A stretch of DNA of 19,529 nucleotides from an uncultured Pseudoxanthomonas sp. (GCA_946886405.1 CAMPIO010000063.1:1-19529); one strand, 5' to 3'. Shown: positions 7,092 to 15,144, counted from the stretch's first letter. Notes: generated by a model not told the origin, from the letters alone. Numbers and translations: made by a program.

Positions 7092-7112
7092 CCGTGTTCA
7101 ACGAGGATTGAT

Positions 7113-8306
7113 ATGTCCCACATCCCCCAGATCCGCATCCCCGCTACCTACATGCGTGGTGGCACGTCGAAAGGCGTGTTCTTCCGCCTGCAGGACCTGC
7201 CCGAACGCGCGCAGGTGCCGGGACCGGCACGCGATGCGTTGCTGAGTCGCGTGATCGGTTCGCCCGATCCCTACGGCAAGCACACCGACGGCATGGGCGG
7301 GGCGACGTCGAGCACCAGCAAGGTGGCGATCATCTCGCCGAGCAGCCAGCCCGGCCATGACGTGGACTATCTGTACGGACAGGTACCGATCAACGAAGCC
7401 TTCATCGACTGGAGCGGCAACTGCGGCAACCTGTCATCGGCGGTCGGACCGTTCGCGATTGCCAACGGCATGGTGGATCCGGCGCGCGTACCGCGCGACG
7501 GTCTGTGCACGGTGCGGATCTGGCAGGCCAACATCCAGAAAACCATCGTCGCGCACGTGCAGGTCAGCGGCGGTGAGGTGCAGGAAACCGGCGACTTCGA
7601 ACTGGATGGCGTGACGTTCCCGGCGGCGGAAGTGCAGCTGGAGTTTATCGATCCGGCCGACGAGGGCGATGGTGACGGCGGTGGCGCGATGTTTCCTACC
7701 GGCCATCTTGTCGATGATCTCGACGTGCCCGGCGTGGGCATGTTCAAGGCCACGATGATCAACGCGGGCGTGCCGGTGGTGTTCGTCGAAGCCGCCGCAC
7801 TCGGTTACGACGGCACCGAGTTGCAGGGCGCCATCAACGAGGACAAGGACGCGCTGGCGAAGCTGGAAGCGATCCGCGCGCACGGTGCGGTGCGCATGGG
7901 CCTGGTCGCCGATGTCGCCGCGGCAGCGAAGCGACCGCTGACGCCGAAAGTGGCCTTCGTCGCACCGCCGAAGGACTACGTGTCATCCAGCGGCAAGGCG
8001 GTGAACGCAGCGGACATCGACCTGCTGGCGCGCGCGATGTCGATGGGCAAGCTGCACCACGCGATGATGGGCACGGCCTCGGTCGCCATCGCCACGGCGG
8101 CTGCCGTGCCGGGCACGCTGGTGAATGCGGCGGCCGGCGGCGGCACGCGCGACGTGCTGATATTCGGCCATCCGTCCGGCACGCTGCGCGTCGGTGCCGA
8201 CGTCAAACAGGTGGACGGCACCTGGGTGGTGACGAAGGCGGTGATGAGCCGCAGCGCGCGCGTGCTGATGGAAGGCGCGGTGCGCATCCCCGGCGACGCG
8301 TTCTGA
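7113..8306 (+). CDS. prpF: 2-methylaconitate isomerase PrpF
   Basis: A 397-residue protein, the same length as characterised PrpF. It has the two-domain diaminopimelate-epimerase-like fold: PATYMRGGTSKGVFFRLQDL at the N-terminus, GGATSSTSKVAII near 62-74, the conserved Cys104 in SGNCGNLSSAVGPF, and GGGTRDVLIFGHPSGTLRVG near residues 335-355. PrpF isomerises the 2-methylaconitate released by AcnD into the form that an aconitase can rehydrate to 2-methylisocitrate, so the two proteins work as a pair in propionate breakdown. GAGG before the ATG at 7113 supports the start. The gene normally follows acnD directly; here three genes lie between. It may be read from the acnD transcript, from the toxin-antitoxin promoter, or both. 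No terminator with a T-run is seen after it. Confidence 0.95.
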   Translation: MSHIPQIRIPATYMRGGTSKGVFFRLQDLPERAQVPGPARDALLSRVIGSPDPYGKHTDGMGGATSSTSKVAIISPSSQPGHDVDYLYGQVPINEAFIDWSGNCGNLSSAVGPFAIANGMVDPARVPRDGLCTVRIWQANIQKTIVAHVQVSGGEVQETGDFELDGVTFPAAEVQLEFIDPADEGDGDGGGAMFPTGHLVDDLDVPGVGMFKATMINAGVPVVFVEAAALGYDGTELQGAINEDKDALAKLEAIRAHGAVRMGLVADVAAAAKRPLTPKVAFVAPPKDYVSSSGKAVNAADIDLLARAMSMGKLHHAMMGTASVAIATAAAVPGTLVNAAAGGGTRDVLIFGHPSGTLRVGADVKQVDGTWVVTKAVMSRSARVLMEGAVRIPGDAF

Positions 8307-8373
8307 CCTGCCGGAAGTCACCACTTTCGCCCGGACCATTGCCTCGGCCGCGCCCACGCGACAGCATGGGCGC

Positions 8374-9480
8374 ATGTGGACCTTCCTGACCCGACTTCGC
8401 GAACCCATGACGCTCGCCGGCGTGTTCACGCTGTGCGCGGTGAGCCTGGGCCTGCGCTTCCTGCCGCCGGAGGTGCTGCCGGCCGCGGCTGCCGCATTGG
8501 GTGCGTACGCGCTTGGATTCCTGCTGTTCGCACTCGCACCCGAAACATGGGAACGGCCGCGACGGGTCGCGCTGATAGCGATGGCCAGCCTCGCGCTGCT
8601 GCTTGCCTGGCTGACGCCGCGCGTGGGCACGGCGCAGGTGCTGCTGGTGGTCTGGGTGGCATGCGCGGTGAACGTGTTGTCACCACGCTGGGTCATCGGC
8701 GCCGCGCTGGTGTTGAACGTGGCGTTCTACACGCTGATGGTGCATCACGGGTTCGGCGCGCCGCTGACGATGACGCTGATCAACATCGGCTTCCAGGCGC
8801 TCGCCGGCCTGTGCGTGCACTACGCGCGCCGCTCGGAGGAATCCCGCAACCAGTTGGCGTTGGTGAACGCGGACCTGCTGGCCACGCGGGCACTGCTGGC
8901 CGACAGCGCGCGTGATGCAGAACGGCTGCGCGTGGCACGCGAGCTGCACGACGTGGCCGGTCACAAGCTCACGGCGATGAAGCTCAACCTGCGCGCGCTG
9001 GCGGGCGATCCCGCGCTGGCGGCACGCGAGGAGATCCGCATCGCGCAGCAGCTGTCCACCGAGCTGCTGGACGACATCCGCAACGTGGTACAGGCCATGC
9101 GCGATTCGCGAGGACTGGACCTGCAGACCGCGATCCGCGCCCTGGCGGCACCGCTGCCTCGCCCGATGCTGGCCTTGCATATCGAGGAGGGCGTGAAGGT
9201 CGACGACCCGGTGATCGCCGAATCGCTGCTTCGCATCGTGCAGGAATGTCTGACCAATGCGGCGCGCCATGCCGGTGCCGAGACGCTGACCGTGTCATTG
9301 AAGAAGGAGGATGCAGGCATGCACCTGCACATCGAAGACGACGGAAGGCTCACGGGCCGCGTGTGCGAAGGCAACGGGTTGTCGGGCATCCGCGAACGCG
9401 TCGCTGCCTTGGGTGGCGATGTGCGCCTGGGCAACAGCGCGACGGGCGGACTACGGGTGGACGTGAGGCTGCCCGCATGA
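8374..9480 (+). CDS. DesK-type sensor histidine kinase
   Basis: A 368-residue membrane kinase. The N-terminal half (about residues 10-150) is hydrophobic with five or six membrane segments and almost no periplasmic loop, as in DesK-like sensors of membrane state. A short linker coiled coil (YARRSEESRNQLALVNADLL) leads to the HisKA_3 dimerisation domain with the phosphorylated His192 in VARELHDVAGHKLTAMKLNL. The HATPase domain follows: the N box RIVQECLTNAARHAG (Asn295) and the G box GNGLSGIRERVAALGGDV. Its stop codon overlaps the start of the response regulator gene (ATGA), so the two are translationally coupled. No ABC transporter or desaturase gene, the classical targets, is adjacent, so the signal remains unknown. 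Confidence 0.92.
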   Translation: MWTFLTRLREPMTLAGVFTLCAVSLGLRFLPPEVLPAAAAALGAYALGFLLFALAPETWERPRRVALIAMASLALLLAWLTPRVGTAQVLLVVWVACAVNVLSPRWVIGAALVLNVAFYTLMVHHGFGAPLTMTLINIGFQALAGLCVHYARRSEESRNQLALVNADLLATRALLADSARDAERLRVARELHDVAGHKLTAMKLNLRALAGDPALAAREEIRIAQQLSTELLDDIRNVVQAMRDSRGLDLQTAIRALAAPLPRPMLALHIEEGVKVDDPVIAESLLRIVQECLTNAARHAGAETLTVSLKKEDAGMHLHIEDDGRLTGRVCEGNGLSGIRERVAALGGDVRLGNSATGGLRVDVRLPA

Positions 9481-10106
9481 GCGTGCGGGTTGCCCTGGCC
9501 GACGACCAGGCGCTGGTGCGCGCCGGCCTGCGTGCCCTGTTGAAGGCGCAGCAGGTCGAGGTGGTATTCGAAGCCGATGACGGCGCCGATCTGCTCAACA
9601 AGCTGGAAACGCAACCGGTGGACGTGGTGCTCAGCGACATCCGCATGCCCGGCGTGGACGGCATCGATGCGTTGATCCAACTGCGCGACCGCGGTGACCG
9701 CACGCCGGTGCTGCTGCTGACCACGTTCGACGACAGCGACCTGCTGCTGCGTGCGACCGAAGCGGGCGCGCAGGGCTTCCTGCTGAAGGATGCCGCGCCG
9801 GAAGATCTGCACGATGCCATCCAGCGCGTCGCCGCAGGCGAGACCTTGCTGCAGCCGGTCAGCACCGACCCGGTGCGCGCACGCTTCCGCTTCCGCGATG
9901 AAGCGCCACCCACCGACACCTTCAGCGAACGCGAGGTGGCGATCCTGCGCCTGCTGGCCGGCGGTTATTCGAACAAGGAAATCGCGCGCACGCTGTTCCT
10001 CGCGGAAGGTACGGTGAAGAACTACGTCTCCACCATCCTGGACAAACTGGGCACCCGCGACCGCACGCGCGCGGTGCTGAAGGCGATCACGCTGCGGATC
10101 ATCTGA
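9477..10106 (+). CDS. NarL/LuxR-type response regulator
   Basis: A 209-residue regulator. The receiver domain spans residues 2-120 with acidic pocket Asp9-Asp10, phospho-acceptor Asp54 in VVLSDIRMPGVDG, the conserved Thr in LLTTFDD and Lys in FLLKDA. A linker leads to the LuxR-type helix-turn-helix at about 143-205 (FSEREVAILRLLAGGYSNKE, then AEGTVKNYVSTILDKLGTRD). It should be phosphorylated by the overlapping upstream kinase and then bind DNA as a dimer. The ATG at 9477 overlaps the kinase stop by four bases. Targets are unknown; no other gene in the same direction follows before the convergent DUF4010 gene, and repeat element 3 lies in the gap. Confidence 0.94.
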   Translation: MSVRVALADDQALVRAGLRALLKAQQVEVVFEADDGADLLNKLETQPVDVVLSDIRMPGVDGIDALIQLRDRGDRTPVLLLTTFDDSDLLLRATEAGAQGFLLKDAAPEDLHDAIQRVAAGETLLQPVSTDPVRARFRFRDEAPPTDTFSEREVAILRLLAGGYSNKEIARTLFLAEGTVKNYVSTILDKLGTRDRTRAVLKAITLRII

Positions 10107-10120
10107 CACGCACGCCTTTT

Positions 10121-10262
10121 TGTAGGAGCGACGTGAGTCGCGACCGCACGCGTTCCAAGGCGTGGAATGACCATCGCGCGAGATGTGGCGTCGACAGCTG
10201 CGTCCGCATTCACATCTTCATGGCGCATCATTTTCGCGGTCGCGACTCACGTCGCTCCTACA
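10121..10262. repeat. GTAG-ended inverted-repeat element 3
   Basis: Arms 10121-10147 and 10236-10262 are perfect reverse complements over 27 bases and both carry TGTAGGAGCGACGTGAGTCG or its complement. Each arm holds the small hairpin GCGAC-GTGA-GTCGC. The 88-base spacer has its own short palindrome TTCCA-AGGCG-TGGAA. It sits between the ends of two convergent genes, the usual REP/BIME location, and could end or protect both transcripts. A T5 run precedes the left arm. Confidence 0.9.
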
Positions 10263-10277
10263 GAGAAAGCGACGGTG

Positions 10278-11513
10278 TCAGAACACCGCCACCATCGCCC
10301 CACCCGCCGCCAGCGCCGCCATCAGCCCCGCGGACACGCGCAGTCCATACGCCGCCCCACCACTGACCCACGCGATCACCGACTTCGCTGTCAGGCTGGC
10401 GGCGAGCAATGCCAGCATCCACCACCGCGCTTCCGCCGCCTCCAGTCCGCCGCGCGAGAACTGGTTGGCCAGCGTCGCCACTGCCGCGTGCAATTCCGCC
10501 AACGCCGACATTGCCGCTGCGGCCATCGCGCCGCGGGGACCGATCCACGCCGCCAGCGCCGCCGCGACGAAGGTCAGCGCCGCGACCAGCAGCGCGAAAC
10601 CCAGCGCCTGGCCGAAGCGGAACATGCGGCTTTCGGAGGTCGGCGGCTTCACCGCATCGTCTTCGCCCCGATGCAGGCCCAGCAGGCCGCCCGCCAGCAG
10701 CACGGCGCCGATCGCACCGAGTTCCGGCAGCAGGTCGCGCACCAGCGGCGGTGATACCGCCCACAGGATAGGCACGCACAACGTCAGTGACGCCAGATTG
10801 GCCAACAGTGCGGCCGCGACCGCCGAGCGCAGCAGCGCGGGCGTTTCCTTCGCCCGTTGGCCGAAGCCGATGGTCGCCGCCGTCGACGACACATAGCCGG
10901 CGAAGAAGCCGGCGGCCGCCAGACCCCAGCGATTGCCGACCAGGCGCAGCACCACATGGCCCAGCGCGCTGACGGCCATCACCAGCACCACCAGCTTCCA
11001 GATGGTTGCGAGGTTGATCGCGGAGAACGGACCGATCGGGCGGTCCGGGAGGATCGGCAGGATGACCAGCGCCGAGGCGAGCAGCAGCAGGCCATCGAAG
11101 ACTTCGCGTTCGCTGAAGGTCTCGCGCGTGAGTTCGTGCAGCGGCTGCTTGGCATACAGCAACACCGCCACCACCACCGCCAATGCGGTCGCCAGCGCAG
11201 GCGTGCGCATCGCCATCGCGCCAAGCAGGAAGGTCACCACCAGCGTCACCTCGCTGGTCAGGCCGGGGTCGTCGTGGCGCGTGGCCCGGTAGCCCATCGC
11301 CGCCAGCACGCCGGTGACCGCCAGCGCCACCAGCATTGCCGGCTGGCCCAGCGAGGTTGCGACGGCCGCGCCGAGGGCCACCAGCGCATGCGTGCGCAGG
11401 CCGGCAATACCGTGCGCGCGGCCCGGGCTGCGCTCGCGCACCAGGCCGATCAGCAAGCCCAGGCCCAGCGCCGAAGACAGGGCCAGCCAGGTCTGCGGGG
11501 TCGCTTCGTCCAT
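10278..11513 (-). CDS. DUF4010/MgtC-SapB-like membrane protein
   Basis: A 411-residue, strongly hydrophobic inner-membrane protein with about a dozen predicted spans. The first part ([36 protein letters not shown]) is the MgtC/SapB-type domain with its conserved GLxxGxxRE and RTH motifs. The remainder, including [17 protein letters not shown] and [13 protein letters not shown] segments, is the DUF4010 half. No enzymatic role is established for this fusion; MgtC relatives act in magnesium stress and membrane transport. The ATG at 11511-11513 was chosen because GAGGAAG precedes it, and the 33 residues upstream in the same frame are hydrophilic and overlap the fbp promoter and start. It converges on the two-component genes across repeat element 3 and diverges from fbp. 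Confidence 0.85.
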   Translation of the reverse strand: MDEATPQTWLALSSALGLGLLIGLVRERSPGRAHGIAGLRTHALVALGAAVATSLGQPAMLVALAVTGVLAAMGYRATRHDDPGLTSEVTLVVTFLLGAMAMRTPALATALAVVVAVLLYAKQPLHELTRETFSEREVFDGLLLLASALVILPILPDRPIGPFSAINLATIWKLVVLVMAVSALGHVVLRLVGNRWGLAAAGFFAGYVSSTAATIGFGQRAKETPALLRSAVAAALLANLASLTLCVPILWAVSPPLVRDLLPELGAIGAVLLAGGLLGLHRGEDDAVKPPTSESRMFRFGQALGFALLVAALTFVAAALAAWIGPRGAMAAAAMSALAELHAAVATLANQFSRGGLEAAEARWWMLALLAASLTAKSVIAWVSGGAAYGLRVSAGLMAALAAGGAMVAVF

Positions 11514-11554
11514 CCCATCTTCCTCGTTCAGGTCCGCGAGCCTAGTGAATGGTC

Positions 11555-11582
11555 TTGCATTGGTCTCGTCAACCCGGACAAT
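11555..11582 (+). promoter_or_regulatory. Weak candidate promoter of fbp
   Basis: TTGCAT (11555-11560) and GACAAT (11577-11582) are separated by 16 bases and match the sigma-70 boxes at three and four positions. Transcription from here would start near 11589, which favours the fbp start at 11611 over the ATG at 11581. Prediction only. Confidence 0.25.
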
Positions 11583-11610
11583 GCGCGCCACCTCCGCCGT
11601 GGACCCCATC

Positions 11611-12642
11611 ATGCCCGCTCCTGCTCCGTCCGCCGTCTCGCTGAGCCGCTACCTGATCGAAGAACAGCGCGCCGGCCGCATCAGCGCCGACCTGCGCCAG
11701 CTGATCGCGGTGGTGGCCCGCGCCTGCACCAGCATCTCCATCGCGGTCAGCAAAGGCGCGCTGGGCGGGGTGCTGGGTGACGCCGGCACCGGCAACGTGC
11801 AGGGCGAGGCGCAGAAGAAGCTGGACGTGCTGAGCAACGACATCCTGCTGGAAGCCAACGCCTGGGGTGGCCACCTCGCCGCGTGCGCGTCGGAGGAAAT
11901 GGACCACAGCCAGCCGATCCCGGACGCCTACCCGCGCGGGGGCTTCCTGCTGCTGTTCGATCCGCTGGACGGCAGCTCGAACATCGACGTCAACGTCTCC
12001 GTCGGCACCATCTTCTCCGTGCTGCGTTGCCCCGAGGGCGTGGCGAAGGCGGGCGACGAGCACTTCCTGCAACCCGGCCGCGAGCAGGTTGCCGCCGGCT
12101 ACTGCATCTACGGGCCCAGCACGATGCTGGTGCTGACTACCGGCAACGGCACGCATGCCTTCACGCTGGACCGCGAGCAGGGCGCCTTCGTGCTGACCCA
12201 GCGCGACATGCGGATCCCGGAGGAAACGAAGGAGTTCGCCATCAACATGTCGAACCAGCGCCACTGGGAAGCACCGATGCAGGGCTACGTCGACGATCTG
12301 CTCGCCGGCACGGAAGGCCCGCGCGGCAAGGACTTCAACATGCGCTGGATCGCCAGCATGGTGGCCGACGTGCACCGCATCCTGACCCGCGGCGGCATCT
12401 TCATCTATCCGTGGGACCGCAAGGACCCGGGCAAGGCCGGCAAGCTGCGCCTGATGTACGAAGCCAACCCGATGGGCATGCTGGTCGAGCAGGCTGGCGG
12501 CGCCGCCAGCACCGGGCGCGAAGACATCCTGTCGCTGCGGCCGACGCAGCTGCACCAGCGCGTACCGGTGTTCCTGGGATCAAGGAAGGAAGTCGAAGCC
12601 GCCGTCGGTTATCACTTGGCGCACGACACTGCGGCCGCATGA
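11611..12642 (+). CDS. fbp: Class I fructose-1,6-bisphosphatase
   Basis: A 343-residue enzyme that hydrolyses fructose 1,6-bisphosphate to fructose 6-phosphate, the committed step of gluconeogenesis, in the cytoplasm. Class I hallmarks are [20 protein letters not shown] (about residues 46-65), the metal site in [20 protein letters not shown], and the phosphate/sugar site [20 protein letters not shown] followed by [13 protein letters not shown]. An alternative ATG at 11581 would add ten residues; 11611 is preferred because Xanthomonad homologues start a few residues before the [10 protein letters not shown] segment. It diverges from the DUF4010 gene. The 2OG oxygenase gene begins 34 bases downstream. 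Confidence 0.95.
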   Translation: MPAPAPSAVSLSRYLIEEQRAGRISADLRQLIAVVARACTSISIAVSKGALGGVLGDAGTGNVQGEAQKKLDVLSNDILLEANAWGGHLAACASEEMDHSQPIPDAYPRGGFLLLFDPLDGSSNIDVNVSVGTIFSVLRCPEGVAKAGDEHFLQPGREQVAAGYCIYGPSTMLVLTTGNGTHAFTLDREQGAFVLTQRDMRIPEETKEFAINMSNQRHWEAPMQGYVDDLLAGTEGPRGKDFNMRWIASMVADVHRILTRGGIFIYPWDRKDPGKAGKLRLMYEANPMGMLVEQAGGAASTGREDILSLRPTQLHQRVPVFLGSRKEVEAAVGYHLAHDTAAA

Positions 12643-12664
12643 CGGCAACGCGCGGGCGGACCGC

Positions 12665-12670
12665 TAGAAT
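12665..12670 (+). promoter_or_regulatory. TAGAAT box close to the oxygenase start
   Basis: TAGAAT matches five of six -10 positions and ends only 6 bases before the ATG at 12677. A transcript from it would start at or very near the A of the ATG, giving a leaderless mRNA. No ribosome-binding site is visible in front of this ATG. No good -35 is seen. Confidence 0.35.
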
Positions 12671-12676
12671 CCGGGC

Positions 12677-13390
12677 ATGACGCCCACACCCGATCCGTCC
12701 GACTTCATCGAGGTCTACCCCGACGCGCTGGACGCGGACACCTGCCGCGCCATCGTCGCCCGCTTCGACGCCAGCGGGCAGGACCAGCCCGGCCGCGTCG
12801 GCGGTGGCCTGTATCCCGAGCTGAAGCACAGTCGCGACATCAGCATCACGGGCGTCGCCGAATGGCGCGACGTGGAGCAGCGCCTCAACCTGGCCGTGCT
12901 TACCGGCCTGCAGCAGTACCTGCGCACCTATCCCTTCAGCCTGATCGCGCCGCTGATGCTGCAGCAGCCGGATGCGGACGGGCAGCTGCGCCGGTTGCGC
13001 TACGAGGATGCCGCAGGCATGGACGATGCCGCGTTGATGAAGTTGGTGATGAAGGTCTTCGTGCCGGGCCGCATCAACCTGCAGCGGTACGCAGCCGGTG
13101 AAGGCGGCTATCCGTACTGGCATTGCGAACTGTTCCCCAAGGCGGCCGATGCGGAGACGCTGCACCGCCATGTGTTGTGGACGCTGTACCTCAACGACGA
13201 TTTCAGTGCCGGCGAAACCGAGTTCTTCCACCAGCAGCGCAAGATCGCGCCGCGCACGGGAAGCCTGCTGATCGCACCGACGGCGTTCACGCACACGCAC
13301 CGCGGCAACCGTCCGCTGGATGGCGACAAGTACATCGCGACCAGCTGGGTGCTGTTCCAGCGCGCGGAACGGCTGTACGGCAGCCGCTGA
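12677..13390 (+). CDS. 2-oxoglutarate/Fe(II)-dependent oxygenase
   Basis: A 237-residue protein of the prolyl-4-hydroxylase-like 2OG-Fe(II) oxygenase superfamily. The double-stranded beta-helix core lies at about residues 120-230: INLQRYAAGEGGYPYWHCEL with the proximal metal pair His149 and Glu151 (an HxE version of the HxD motif), then LHRHVLWTLYLNDDFSAGET and EFFHQQRKIAPRTGSLLIAP, the distal histidine in FTHTHRG (His206 or His208) and Arg209, which would hold 2-oxoglutarate. It probably hydroxylates a protein or small-molecule substrate; none can be named. The start at 12677 lacks a ribosome-binding site but has a TAGAAT box just upstream, so a leaderless mRNA is possible. It ends four bases from the stop of the convergent secreted protein. 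Confidence 0.9.
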   Translation: MTPTPDPSDFIEVYPDALDADTCRAIVARFDASGQDQPGRVGGGLYPELKHSRDISITGVAEWRDVEQRLNLAVLTGLQQYLRTYPFSLIAPLMLQQPDADGQLRRLRYEDAAGMDDAALMKLVMKVFVPGRINLQRYAAGEGGYPYWHCELFPKAADAETLHRHVLWTLYLNDDFSAGETEFFHQQRKIAPRTGSLLIAPTAFTHTHRGNRPLDGDKYIATSWVLFQRAERLYGSR

Positions 13391-13394
13391 CGGG

Positions 13395-13709
13395 TCAGGC
13401 AGTCCGACGACGCGCGTCGATGTCGGACTGCAGGCGTTGCAGGGCGGCCTCCGCGTCGCCGACCACGATCACGCAAGGCACGGCCAGGCCGGCCGGCCAC
13501 GGAGACGCACGCGGCACGCCGACCGGCTCGAAACCGTGCGCCAGCACGACCAGCTCGCTGTTCCAGTCGGCGGGGATGTCGATGCGGTACGGCGCATCGG
13601 CCAGCGCGCCGGTGTCTTCCACGGCCGGCGACACCGCCATCGAGGCGTCCATCGCGAGGGCAGGCGATACGGCGAGGTACAGCGCGAGCGACAGGCAAGT
13701 CAGGCGCAT
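13395..13709 (-). CDS. Short secreted protein, possible remnant of an alpha/beta-hydrolase
   Basis: A 104-residue protein with a clear signal peptide (MRLTCLSLALYLAVSPALA, cut probably after ALA) and a GGAGA ribosome-binding site before the ATG at 13707-13709. The mature part contains PYRIDIPADWNSELVVLAHG followed by FEPVGVPRASPWP. This reads like the opening strands and oxyanion-type HG turn of secreted alpha/beta-hydrolases, but the nucleophile GxSxG motif and the rest of the fold are missing. The tail VIVVGDAEAALQRLQSDIDA could be the original C-terminus after an internal deletion, or unrelated. I therefore call it a probable truncated or internally deleted gene. It could also be a genuine small periplasmic protein. 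It converges on the oxygenase and lies downstream of the methyltransferase gene on the same strand. Confidence 0.55.
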   Translation of the reverse strand: MRLTCLSLALYLAVSPALAMDASMAVSPAVEDTGALADAPYRIDIPADWNSELVVLAHGFEPVGVPRASPWPAGLAVPCVIVVGDAEAALQRLQSDIDARRRTA

Positions 13710-13752
13710 GGAATCTCCGTGGACGACCGTGCGGCGGGTCGGGCGAGCAAGC

Positions 13753-14451
13753 CTACCGCGCCGTGTGCGCAGCCCAGCCATGGATCATCCCGGCCTGGTG
13801 GAACCGCAGCGGTGAAAGGAAGCCGCCCGCTTCGGCCAGCGCGGCAACCCGGTCAGGCGGCAGGATGGCGACATCGCGCGCGTAGTTGGCACGGATCTGC
13901 TCGAGCGCGCCATCGTCTAGCCCGACGCCGGACATCGTCTCCATCCACAGCCGCAGCATCGCGGGGTAATCGGCGGCCTCGGTGTCCCAGGCGAGGTCGG
14001 CCCAGGCGAGCGTGCCGCCCGCGCGCAGGCGACGTGCGATCGCGGCGAAGAAGGCGGTGCGCACGGCGGGATCGAGCAGGAACTGCGAGACCAGCAGGCA
14101 GGTGGCGCCATCGAACGCGGCCGCGTCCGGCAGCGTATCGACGAGGCCGGCATGGAAGGTACAGCGCTCGACGAAGCCCTCGCGCTCGGCGCGCTCGCGG
14201 CAGGCGGTGATCATCTGCGTGGACGGGTCCAGGGCGACGAACGTCCAGCGCGGGAAGCGCCGCGCGAGGTGGGCGATTTCGGCACCGGTGCCGGCGCCCA
14301 CGCACAGCACGCGCGCGTCCTCCGGCAGGTCCGCGAACACGGTCTCCATCAGGAACAGCAGGCTGTCGCGGATCGGTGCCATCCGCACCCAGCGCGTGTC
14401 GTAACCGGCGGCCTGCTGGTCGAAGAGGGTATCGAGTTCGTGCTGCTGCAT
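13753..14451 (-). CDS. Class I SAM-dependent methyltransferase
   Basis: A 232-residue protein with the class I (Rossmann-like) methyltransferase fold. Motif I is VLCVGAGTGAEI (residues 48-59), which binds S-adenosylmethionine; the acidic end of strand 2 is WTFVALDPSTQMITACRERA; motif III/IV lies in AAFDGATCLLVSQFLLDP; and LRAGGTLAWADLAWD is the post-motif segment. The N-terminal FDQQAAGYDTRW resembles ubiquinone/menaquinone-type small-molecule methyltransferases. The substrate is unknown. The ATG at 14449-14451 was chosen over one eight codons upstream because GGAG lies at ideal distance. The short secreted-protein gene begins 43 bases downstream on the same strand, so the two may share a transcript. 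Confidence 0.9.
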   Translation of the reverse strand: MQQHELDTLFDQQAAGYDTRWVRMAPIRDSLLFLMETVFADLPEDARVLCVGAGTGAEIAHLARRFPRWTFVALDPSTQMITACRERAEREGFVERCTFHAGLVDTLPDAAAFDGATCLLVSQFLLDPAVRTAFFAAIARRLRAGGTLAWADLAWDTEAADYPAMLRLWMETMSGVGLDDGALEQIRANYARDVAILPPDRVAALAEAGGFLSPLRFHQAGMIHGWAAHTAR

Positions 14452-14518
14452 GGCGGTCTCCGCGGGGGTTCTCATTCCACCCTACACGGGACGTCAAGCC
14501 TGGCGTCGAGGCCGGGCG

Positions 14519-15067
14519 TCACCACACCAGGTCGTCGGGGACCTTGAACTGCGCGTAGTAGTCATCGTCCTCCGAAGTCGCCGACTCGGCCTCGCCATGT
14601 TGACCATGGTCGAGCACGATCATGGCGGCATCGCGCTCGCGCACCTTGTCGGCGGCCACACGCGGCAGCAGTTCGTAGCGGTCGTCGATGCGCGCGATCA
14701 CCAGCACGCCGGCCGACAGCTTTTTCTTCAGGTCATCGTTGACCAGCACGGTGCGGATGGCGCCATCCGCGGTGAACCGGTATTCCACGTCGCCGCCGCG
14801 TGGGAGCTTGCGGTCCGCGATGATCTGCCGTGCCTGCGCGCGCAGTTCGGCGGCGCGGGCCTGCGCCTTGCGCTCGGCTTCGAGGGCGCGATCGCGCTCG
14901 GCCTTCTCGGCACGCGCGCGCTCGGCCTCGCGCTGGATCTCGTTCGGTGCGGCCGGCCCCTTGGCATGCCGCGCCTTGTTCTGCTCGCGCGCGACCTCGG
15001 CCAGCTTGGATTTCTTGACCAGCCCGGCCTTGAGCAGTTGCTCCTGCAGGGGATTTCCCTTCGCCAT
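14519..15067 (-). CDS. DUF2058 family nucleoid-type protein (YaiL-like)
   Basis: A 182-residue protein that fits the DUF2058 family along its whole length. The start MAKGNPLQEQLLKAGLVKKS is the family signature. A strongly charged segment at about 35-90, rich in Ala, Arg and Glu, should form a coiled coil. The C-terminal part (VEYRFTADGAIRTVLVNDDL, KKLSAGVLVIARIDDRYELLP) is a small beta domain, and the protein ends in an acidic EDDDYYAQFKVPDDLVW. The function is not established. The much longer upstream reading in this frame was rejected because it runs across the divergent peptidase gene. The two genes diverge across 77 bases. Confidence 0.9.
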   Translation of the reverse strand: MAKGNPLQEQLLKAGLVKKSKLAEVAREQNKARHAKGPAAPNEIQREAERARAEKAERDRALEAERKAQARAAELRAQARQIIADRKLPRGGDVEYRFTADGAIRTVLVNDDLKKKLSAGVLVIARIDDRYELLPRVAADKVRERDAAMIVLDHGQHGEAESATSEDDDYYAQFKVPDDLVW

Positions 15068-15097
15068 GTCGTCGGTGCTTCGTGGTGTTTTCGCGGC

Positions 15098-15103
15098 ATC
15101 ATA
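15098..15103 (-). promoter_or_regulatory. Candidate -10 box of the DUF2058 gene
   Basis: Read on the minus strand the sequence is TATGAT, five of six matches to the -10 consensus, 30 bases before the DUF2058 ATG. The -35 region is not clear. Confidence 0.3.
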
Positions 15104-15144
15104 CTCGCCGTTCCCGCTCGCCACGCCATTCCCGCCCGCCTTCG

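Noticed and set aside
10857..11780. 307-codon plus-strand frame opposite the DUF4010 gene
   Set aside because: Antisense shadow; it is Gln/His/Arg-rich, runs across the true fbp start and has no domain.
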